Source: Ciona intestinalis
Taxonomy: Eukaryota > Chordata > Ascidiacea > Phlebobranchia > Cionidae
Assembly (NCBI RefSeq): GCF_000224145.3
Contig: NC_020166.2
Coordinates: forward strand, 5,155,880-5,219,879
Length of the DNA: 64,000 nt
Direction of reading: 5' to 3'
The translations under genes and the position numbers were made by a program. Shown here piece after piece: positions 57,301 to 64,000 of the stretch (positions are counted from its first letter, which is position 1; each line of letters begins with the position of its first letter). A model generated the notes under the pieces. It searched no databases. It worked only from the letters and a program-made list of their open reading frames with translations, and was not told the DNA's origin.

Positions 57301-58497
57301 TTGAAAACTAAGTATAAACTACTGCTAAATAATTACCTTTTTTGATGTTGTTTGATATTAAATGACAATGAAAAGTTTTGTTTCTTATACATTGCACATT
57401 TATGTATTGACTGAATGATGCATATAATACTTATGTGGCAAGCAAACTAAGGCGTGTCAGCACTTTTCAGGTCACTCCAACACCTTCCATTACTAAAAAG
57501 CAATCATTTTGTTTATAATAGTTTGTTCCATAAATTTCAGTACAAACATAACAGTGCGTATATAAGACAACTGTTTTATTTTTAAATGTTTTGGTTTACA
57601 ATACTAAAACCATTATATTGCAAACCAAATCATTTGATTTTTTTATTGAAGTTTCAGTAATCATAAAAAATCAAATCTTTTAATTATGAAGAATGGATTG
57701 TCTGTAAGTCCAAAACAAAATATAAATGATTTATTGCAAGTAAACAAAGCATGACATTTTTTTAACAATATGTCAAAATTAGCAAATAAAACAGGTTGTT
57801 TAGTCGCTGTGGTACAGTTAACACTATTCCGGAAGTAAAGGGCTCAAGGGTTGTCCATGCTACCCTTGTGGGCGTTTATGTCCTGAGGCAGGCAAACATA
57901 AAAAAAAACAGAAAAAAACAAAAATTAATCACCCACAAAGTAACATACTTGGTAGCTCATAGGCTGGCATGAGGTGTATGAAACAGAACACCCTGTTATA
58001 ACAACTTCACCACCAAGCGAGCCACGACGTCTGGCGTCGTTGTTTACCAACACAACATAACCACTGGCCGCTTGGTGGTGTGTATGAGCTAAATCACGCT
58101 TAATCATACCGTAACTTTTTTTTAAAAAAGTGAACGACTAAGGTTTTTTGGATTGAAACACAATTCCCAATTCGTATAAATTAACAAATAGGTCGTCTCA
58201 TGTAGCAATAATGGTCATTGTTTTGTATTTTGTCGATTCAAAGGTGTTTGTTGAAATGGATCGCTATATATATCGTCTACAAACGCATTGTCAATATTTG
58301 CATTCCATCACTAAACTATGCTGGTCAACAGTCAACTTGTTTTTCGTTTTTATCGATATTTGTATCTTTTCGTTTCTCAGCAACAGGAATTCAGGATTAA
58401 GCAGTTGGAACGTTTGGTGCAAGAAAGATGCTTGACGCCATTGCCTCGTAACGTAGATGAAGCTATGAATAACGCTGGTGATATTGATGAAGACTAA
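48307..58497 (+). CDS. Secreted EGF-like / glycosaminoglycan-site / polysaccharide-lyase fusion protein
   Basis: Sixteen exons join in frame for 791 aa: 48307-48352, 49058-49210, 49354-49824, 50409-50492, 51312-51473, 51921-51992, 52256-52351, 52831-52873, 53152-53270, 53987-54220, 54604-54806, 55093-55207, 55937-56068, 56486-56650, 57113-57276, 58381-58497. Order of parts: signal peptide (MFYALEKCWLFWLISG), EGF-like 1 (aa 16-66), acidic linker with SSGFGNSGSGFG and SSSSGSGS, EGF-like 2 (...CACEPNFTGQFCEI), DYSGSG plus EGF-like 3 (...CECHFGFEGVSCQL), then a lyase-like domain (about aa 330-680). Its marks are SRLEL, YDLYLPREDFPE, ILTQWHGSPN, WARFEWKIKWSE, WIRLWINGRKVIDW and FKIGIYNPTGSSFPLRMYVR, typical of the heparin lyase I-like jelly roll. 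Ser-Gly sites in acidic context suggest a proteoglycan. The charged C-terminus (aa 680-791) is unassigned. Exon 3 could end at 49837, and the starts of exons 52831 and 55937 are the least certain. Substrate is unknown; catalytic activity is inferred only from the kept QWH and RxYVRGY motifs. Confidence 0.85.
48478..48655. mobile_element. MITE copy, type B, in intron 1 of the EGF-lyase gene
   Basis: Starts TAGTACTGTGGGGTAAAATG and ends TATCATCTTACCCTACCTTA. Confidence 0.8.
48857..49028. mobile_element. MITE copy, type B, 30 bases before exon 2
   Basis: Starts GTTCCGTGAGGTAAGATGGG and ends TGCCCCATCTTACCCCACTT; the exon 2 acceptor follows at 49056-49057. Confidence 0.8.
49058..51473 (+). CDS. 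EGF-like and Ser-Gly-rich N-terminal half of the fusion gene
   Basis: Exons 49058-49210, 50409-50492 and 51312-51473 each carry one EGF-like unit (C-x-C then W/F-x-G-x-x-C endings: CVCNSEWTGENC, CACEPNFTGQFC, CECHFGFEGVSC). All are flanked by phase 1 introns, the usual pattern for shuffled extracellular modules. Exon 49354 is one long acidic linker with clusters of Ser-Gly-x-Gly. These are candidate xylosylation sites for chondroitin or heparan sulfate. Confidence 0.85.
50796..50900 (+). repeat. 15 exact tandem copies of GGGTTAT
   Basis: A perfect 105-base heptamer array in the intron between exons 50409 and 51312. It is flanked by GGGGTTAGGAGTT on the left and GGGTTAGGGGTTAGGGGTTT on the right, which look like degenerate telomere-type units. 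Confidence 0.97.
51035..51190 (+). mobile_element. tRNA-derived SINE copy
   Basis: GGTAGTGCAGTTGGTTAGTG resembles an A box and GGGTTCAAGGCTC a B box. The body GCTACCATTGTGG...TGTGTCCTTGGGCAGGACAC is shared with the copies at 63500, 57800 and, reversed, 55755 and 52020. Confidence 0.75.
52020..52155 (-). mobile_element. SINE copy, reverse orientation
   Basis: CCCAAGGACACAGTCGCCTA and ACAATGGTAGCAGTGAC are the reverse complement of the SINE body. Confidence 0.6.
52256..56650 (+). CDS. Polysaccharide-lyase-like domain exons
   Basis: Eight exons encode the lyase-like fold. The aligned landmarks follow the order seen in bacterial and fungal heparin lyase I-type enzymes: an early R-x-E-L strand, Y-x-x-D-x-x-L-P, Q-W-H-G, a strand with P-P-L-A-L, a K-W-S strand, W-x-N-G and a closing Y-N-P-T-G...R-x-Y-V-R-G-Y segment. 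The family assignment comes from this order, not from a search. Confidence 0.75.
55450..55585 (+). repeat. Dispersed repeat copy (family at 58705-58850)
   Basis: Shares CAAAGTAACATACTTTGTAA, GGCATGAGGTGTATGAAC, GTTATGACGACTGTC and a tail ACATTCATTCACATAGGC with the copies at 57930 and 58705. Confidence 0.7.
55755..55870 (-). mobile_element. SINE copy, reverse orientation
   Basis: TCTTGCCCAAAGACATCTGG and ATAATGGTAGCAGCGGTGAT are the SINE body reversed. It ends about 65 bases before a coding exon. Confidence 0.6.
56961..57054 (+). repeat. 40-base tandem repeat, about 2.4 copies
   Basis: Units start ACCCCCATAGTATGGGATTT at 56961, 57001 and 57041. Each unit contains the inverted pair CCCATAGTATGGG. 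Confidence 0.95.
57800..57905 (+). mobile_element. SINE copy, diverged
   Basis: GTCGCTGTGGTACAGTTAACAC (A-box region), GGGCTCAAGGGTTGTCCATG and ATGTCCTGAGGCAGGC match the SINE plan. Confidence 0.55.
57930..58100 (+). repeat. Dispersed repeat interrupted by a foldback element
   Basis: The first 75 bases match the family at 58705. A 73-base inverted repeat (58008-58080; ends CACCACCAAGCG / CGCTTGGTGGTG) then replaces the expected continuation. Confidence 0.7.
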
Positions 58498-58704
58498 GCA
58501 ATGACGAATAACTACAACTAGTTAACAAAAATGCCATTACCTATAAAGCTATACCAAACATTTGTATTGTTATAGTTCACACGTTTATTGAAACGATATT
58601 TATACTTTGTTTGACACGACTTTTATACTGTATGCCTTCTAGCTTATAAATCGAATAGAGCGAATATTGCTCATTTATTTTTTGGACCGACTTTGCGACC
58701 TATT

Positions 58705-58850
58705 TAGATCACTTCACTCACAAAGTAGCATACACGGTAACTTGTAAGCTGGCACGAGGTATGAAACAGTACACCCGTGTTATAACGACTGTCGTTTATC
58801 GGCCACGTGAAGATAGAATAAGTTACATTCATTTATTCATATTCACTTTC
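58705..58850 (+). repeat. Dispersed repeat, best copy
   Basis: Runs from ACTTCACTCACAAAGTAGCA through GTAAGCTGGCACGAGGTATG, GTTATAACGACTGTCGTTTA and GAATAAGTTACATTCATTTA. Downstream of the fusion gene's stop codon. Confidence 0.7.
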
Positions 58851-59581
58851 ATCAGGGTTACCTGTCGGCAGCAGAAACAAATTTGCTAGATAAAGTTTTA
58901 TATTTCAAACTGTCCTATTTTGTTTTCCTATAAACCTATTTCCGCATTTTGTGCTTTTTGGGCCACACGTCAAATGTTTAGTCACCATTTGTCGTCCTAC
59001 CAGATTTGCACGCAGAACGTAAAACGTATTTCGCTGGTGCTGATTTTTATGTATTGTGATATATTTATACGTTTTTTTACTGGGATTTTTTTCATTTTGG
59101 TTTTTAACCATTGGCTAGTTTGAATGTGTAATGCGTTTGCGTTTTAAATAATAGTTTATGAAAATGTTCCATACCAGAGGTTAAATGAATTGAGGCGTGT
59201 TTCTTCTAAGTTTTTATGGACATTTTAATAAACCGATATAAACTCCAAAATTGATTCATTCGAAACATCTGCCATGCAGATAATTGACGCATGTTTGACG
59301 TCGGCCTAATAAAATTAGATCTCAGATGGATTCATCTACCTCAGCATCAACCCACCCACTGCGTTGTGTGCAACATATAAATGACATCATGAATAGCCAG
59401 TTCTCCTTACTGGTTATTGTTTTGTAGGCAGTCCCCCAAACAGTAAAGCTCAGCATTTTGCGCGGATATTTACGCTCGCAGCCGAAACCATTGCTGACGT
59501 ATGTTTCTTTGGGCAAGACCCTTAGTGGTGAAACTCAGGAGTTCATAACGTGCTGTTGCATGACCAGTAAGGATAAGTAAT

Positions 59582-59767
59582 TTATGGTGTGGGGAAGATA
59601 GGGCACCTTTCTATTTTTTTTTCGTCCCGTTTGGTAGTAAACGAGAACATTCAAAACCGTATACTTACGGCTCCACCACCCTAAAGTACTGTGGGAGAAG
59701 ATGTGACACCTTTAGCGTATAATATCCAAATAATGTTTAGGTGTCCCATCTTCCCCCATCCTACTAT
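59582..59767. mobile_element. Two shortened MITE copies in tandem
   Basis: One runs 59582 to about 59690 (ends CCACCACCCTAAAG), the next 59691-59767 (starts TACTGTGGGAGAAGATGTGA, ends TCCCATCTTCCCCCATCCTA). Confidence 0.65.
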
Positions 59768-60358
59768 ATATTCTTTTATTCATATTGAAGAAAAATTACA
59801 GATTTCCTGTTGACCTAGTTTATATAAAATCCAATACAACACGACTATAAAACAACAATCATTTGAAATATTATTTTTAACTATACTTATTGCATAAAAG
59901 TGTGTAGTCTCCTTGTAACATAATTCATTTCTAGGATTTCCCTTGCTTTAAAACATGAACTGATGTATCGTATCCTGGTCTAAATTTCATCCTACGTACA
60001 GTATATGAACGTTGTTCTCCTAACTATAAAATTTTATTTAAACTACTGACGGACTAAACAGACGTCACAGTCTATCTTATACACTATATATAACTATAAG
60101 ATGTTGCTGTAAAAACACTGACGCCATTCGGGTTTTTCGAATTTATTGATAAAAAATAAACGGAAAAATGAAAGCATCGTTGTTCAAGCACAGGGACGCA
60201 ATTAAATTGCACTTAAAGTTCATTTCTACCCATCATTAACACATTTATTGTCTCAGCACATATGCCACATGACAATTGAAGGTTGATTTACTTTGCAGCC
60301 ACAGTGGAACTTGCAACCACTAAAACACCAAGCACGAACATTGAAGTAGAAGCTATTG

Positions 60359-62288
60359 TTAGTTTTGTCCCAGATACACGACAGTTTCGTATACTCCCAT
60401 TAGTATTGCCATATTCGGAACCTTGTAGAGATAAGAAAGTTTAATACGCTGTTATTACATATGTCAATATGTGGTAAAAGTTATAACTCACCTGCCGAAC
60501 AAGCTGAGCAGGCAAGCCGCCGTATAAACCAATTCTTCCTTCGGTTTTTGCCACGTCACGCAACGTTTGCCAGAAACCACTGTAACGCTGTTGAACTGGC
60601 TCTTCTCTTAATCTGGTACGTGCAACCTCTGTAAAACAACGTAGCGCAAGTTTATTACCTATTTCTGTAAATATATTGAAAGTAAAAGTAATTGACAGCA
60701 AAATGAAAGTGGTTGTAACAAGTTTATATGAATAAAAAGTACAGAAAAGATGTGGCCATAATTAATATGTCATCGTCAAATACATACCGTGTGGATATAC
60801 AATGCTAGTGGCGACACATTTCGAGGCAGACGATATAACCATTAACCCTGGCAGTTCCCACCAGCTAGACATAGAACTGTGCGCTCCGGAAACGTCCATG
60901 TTATGTCTCTTCATGTACCATGACTATATAGAAACAGGATGGTCAATATATATATATATATTAATTAAAGCTATTACGACTTGGGGCTTTATTAATATTT
61001 TACCTTTAAATGTTCATATATGGTGAAGTAAATAACAGTTTCAACAATTCCTGCATAAGATGCGGTAAGACCTCTGTAGAAGCCTTTCCAACCTTCACTG
61101 CGCCACACTTGTTTCGCACATTCGAAACAACTTAACGACGAGTTGTTCAATCTACGTAAGAAAGCAAATCTGATTACTTTGGGGAACACAGTGACGTCAC
61201 ATTAATGTCAGTCAATAAAACTGACCTTCTGTGAAGCTGTTGCTTTGTCTTTAACACCCACAGGGGACAAGTTGCCGTTGTTGCCACTAAGCCACCGGCA
61301 GACGCGGCGATGATGCTTGTGGGCATCGAATTTGCTTTAAGTCCAAAGTCCGCGACAAGCCCGATTTTTGTTGCATTGTACGTCCAGAAGTAAAGAGCTC
61401 TATAGATAAGATTAAACACCGTAAACACCGGTAACGAAACATAGGTTCGCCAGTTAAAACTAAAATAAGATAAATACCTGGAGGGAACAGAGCCGACTAA
61501 TCCAATACCAAGACCTTTAAAGAACGCTTTGCCACCTTCTACTTTTAATATGTACCTGGTAAAACGACATAATTACTATCGTTGTTGAATCAAGAATTGT
61601 CAATTGTATGCGTAGAACACAGGAAGCTAATTGTTTACCTGCAGTGTTGCAGTATGCTGCTCTTTTGTATGCTCAAGGCGGGCTGTACAACGCCGGTGTG
61701 ATGAGTATTGCGCAATGAGCCACGGGCGAAAACTGTCATCAGCCGAGTGTTCGTGCCTTTGGGTGTGCTAGATGGAAAGCTAAGTTTTGCTTGGGTGGTT
61801 GCAATTCCGGAGGATGATTGCTGTCGAGTTTTAATGACGTCGATAGGACACGTCACAATTGTTGCTGCGCAACCAGCGACACTGCAAATAAAAAATTCCG
61901 TTTACAAAGTTGTAGTAAGAAAATGTAATGCTCACGTCAATATAATATTATTTAAAACAGTTAAAACATTTCGTAAATGCAAAATGAATTACCCGCCAGC
62001 GATAAAATGAAGTTTGTTGTCTACCGATGTGCGGTTGTTAGATGGTGTACACTTTTTTAATGAGGTTGAATGAAATATCGTATCTGTATCACTACTTGTC
62101 CATGCTTCTGAAGTTTTACTTCCGTTTTGGTACTGTGTTGAATATTGCTGGTATTTTGCTTCGTTCTCCCAACGACTACTTTTAGTATCCTTTGCGTATT
62201 CTGTAAAGTTGGAATTCGACATCTTTACTGAAGAGTGTTCACAATATCGCGATTGATGATCTGGTTTAGTCCAAATACTTGCTGGCAT
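60359..62288 (-). CDS. SLC25A36: Mitochondrial pyrimidine-nucleotide carrier, SLC25A33/36 type
   Basis: It is an inner-membrane carrier exchanging pyrimidine (deoxy)nucleotides. Eight exons keep frame: 62288-61993, 61881-61639, 61555-61478, 61399-61226, 61151-61004, 60923-60788, 60628-60492 and 60421-60359 (TAA). The three carrier signatures are visible: CPIDVIKTRQQ, CPLWVLKTKQQ and YPHEVARTRLREE. Tryptophan in the second repeat marks the RIM2/PNC subgroup. Matching loops are GFYRGLTASYAGIVETVIYF and the end VPNMAILMGVYETVVYLGQN. From ATG 62288 the product is 424 aa, about 110 longer than human SLC25A36, mostly from the polar amino-terminal stretch before HFIAGG. ATG 62222 is an alternative start. 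SLC25A33 and 36 cannot be told apart here. Confidence 0.93.
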
Positions 62289-63499
62289 CGAATGCGTATA
62301 TCTATCACTTACACGTATTATAATATCTGTACGAAAATAATACACCCAATTTAGTTACATTTGTAAACCACTTTATTCTGATAAAGAAGCAACTATTTCT
62401 TGCGTTGGCAAATGGTGTACAAAAAGGCATGTAAAAGTTAATTTATGTTTAGTTTTATTTACCAGTTATATTTATCAGCCTGTTATTTGTAACCGTTAAC
62501 CAATGCAAACTTCCTACTCATACTCGGGCCGTTATTGAAAGATTCAAAATTCAGCGTGTAGCAGACTTTTATTGGGCCTGTAATTTTCCACTGCGTTCTG
62601 ACACCGCGCAGAGCGTTCTCTCAGTATTTTTCCACTGCTCGTGTCGCTGAGATCACGCACTGAGCATGCGCCTCGCGCGTGATCACAATGCCCAAAGACC
62701 ACGTACCAGCATTCTCCCGGTAAGTTTCCACGTTCCCCACTATTGAACTCACGTGACTAACTACGTCAGCCACGCTGTCTCGGGAATCAACATGTTGTTT
62801 CGCGCTCTTTTTTCTTTCGTCTCCCCGCTTAAACAAGCATTCAAAACGCAAGCAGACGTTTGAAGAGGAAGTAGAAGTGAAATGGAACTTTATGTAATTT
62901 CATACGTTTATACATGTTGTCTAAGGAATGTGTGAAATGTGATACATATGTAAATGTTTTGTGTAATTCAATACAGAACCAAACATGTAGTAAACAATTA
63001 CATTAATTCGTAAATTCCAGGAGATTGGCCTGTGTGCAAAACGTCCACAAGGTATATAAATAGGAATTTAGATCAAATATTATTTAAATGAAGGTTTAGT
63101 TCTTACTAATTAGCATATGTACACAAAACAAAACCTGCAAATTATCCGTGATATCAGTCAAACAGAACGTGAATCATTTCGATTTTTTACATAAAAATGT
63201 TAATTTGTTACATAAAACAATCTTTATTTGTTTATGGCATTTTATTTTTAACTGAAACTAATTTTATATTTGAATTAATTAAACCAAAAAAAGTATGTGA
63301 AAAACGCATGTCATATTTTTAGTTTCTTTAACCCTTACTTTGGATAGTTTATCGTTTAACAAAATGGATTATAATTTTTCGTATAGCTTCACGCAGGCAG
63401 ATTTATAAAACACCAAGTACCTTAACTACCGCCCTGTGTGTCCAAAAGCAGTGACTTTACAATGGGTTTAAACAAAAAATCATTTGTACTATCATTGTT
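62289..63499. other. Upstream region of the carrier gene
   Basis: A more GC-rich block at about 62570-62830 may be promoter sequence. The rest is AT-rich with nothing recognisable. Confidence 0.4.
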
Positions 63500-63625
63500 T
63501 GGCGCCGTGGCAAAGTGGTTAACGTGCCTGCCTGTATAACCCATAGGTAATGAGTTCACGACTGGTCGCTGCTACAATTGTGGGTGTATATGTGTCCTTG
63601 GGCAAGTGGTTACTGATAGGCTGTT
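63500..63625 (+). mobile_element. tRNA-derived SINE copy
   Basis: GGCGCCGTGGCAAAGTGGTT carries an A-box-like core and GAGTTCACGACTGG a B-box-like one, followed by the shared body GCTACAATTGTGGGTGTATA and TGTGTCCTTGGGCAAG. Confidence 0.75.
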
Positions 63626-63789
63626 CAAATTATCAAGCCGTAAATTCAACCAATCCTCCCATAATGCATCATTTAAATACACATTACCTGGCAAGTTACC
63701 GACGTTCAACACCAAACCGTAACACACCATATACTGAAAATTAAACAGGAATTAGAAAGTGCAACAAATACAATGACTACGAAACTTAT

Positions 63790-63937
63790 ACAGTAGAGTG
63801 GGGAAATAGTAAACAAAGAACATTCAAAGAATTATTAAACCGTATCCTCACGACTTTCATAGACTGCTGTAAACTGATGTTTAAAACATGATCAAGATAT
63901 TTAGATATTATGTACTTCCCCCACCCCACTATACCTT
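63790..63937. mobile_element. MITE copy, left arm shortened
   Basis: CAGTAGAGTGGGGAAATAGTAAAC shows that about 45 bases after the left end are deleted. The right end is TTCCCCCACCCCACTATA. Confidence 0.75.
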
Positions 63938-64000
63938 GTGACCATCCATAGAAACATGTTGCATAACATCAGGAACCTTGTACAAGCAAGACGACACATT

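Larger units (their letters stand above)
58498..60358. other. Convergent intergenic region (lyase fusion / carrier)
   Basis: It holds both 3' UTRs, the dispersed repeat at 58705 and tandem MITEs at 59582. No coding frame with features. Confidence 0.5.

Noticed and set aside
63500..63570. A functional tRNA gene
   Set aside because: A-box and B-box-like words are present, but the arms do not pair as a cloverleaf and the same body recurs as a SINE.
3390..63937. A CRISPR-like array from the many similar repeats
   Set aside because: Copies are about 190 bases, dispersed, with inverted ends and no regular spacers; this is a transposon family in a eukaryote.

Overview
The window reads as nuclear DNA of a solitary ascidian, most likely Ciona. 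It is AT-rich, has short introns, and carries dozens of copies of a small inverted-repeat element (a MITE) plus tRNA-derived SINEs. The proteins are close to vertebrate orthologues in their conserved parts. I assigned the species from general character and did not run a search.

Layout: 1-1596 (+) is the 3' end of PEX5, the peroxisomal import receptor. 2688-24136 (-) is a complete Rap1GAP gene (GoLoco motif, Rap GTPase-activating domain, serine-rich tail, C-terminal coiled coil), convergent with PEX5. Its 17-exon core (11233 to 2688) can be read base by base. Four or five candidate upstream coding exons (11525-12001, 13458-13669, 17897-18270, 19741-19773, 23085-24136) all leave the same splice phase, suggesting several alternative amino termini. 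24137-32442 holds no gene I can support. 32443-45382 (-) is an eleven-exon gene for a basic, serine-rich protein ending in the first half of a LIM zinc finger. One of its introns holds an intact LINE-type ORF1-like reading frame on the same strand (35136-35828). 48307-58497 (+) is a complete sixteen-exon gene for a secreted protein: signal peptide, three EGF-like modules, Ser-Gly glycosaminoglycan-attachment clusters, then a polysaccharide-lyase (heparin lyase I-like) domain. 60359-62288 (-) is a mitochondrial carrier of the SLC25A33/36 pyrimidine-nucleotide class.

Exons were joined by GT/AG sites, phase continuity and, where a family was recognised, by alignment to remembered family sequence. 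Every splice junction listed keeps frame. Start sites in the Rap1GAP alternatives and in the carrier are the least certain.

The genes do not form an operon or one pathway. The item most worth following up is the EGF/GAG-site/polysaccharide-lyase fusion, an unusual architecture in an animal whose body wall is a polysaccharide-rich tunic. Other structure of interest is the nested, two-subfamily MITE load, sixteen perfect TGACGTCA palindromes, a 15-copy GGGTTAT array, and the fan of alternative first exons in Rap1GAP.
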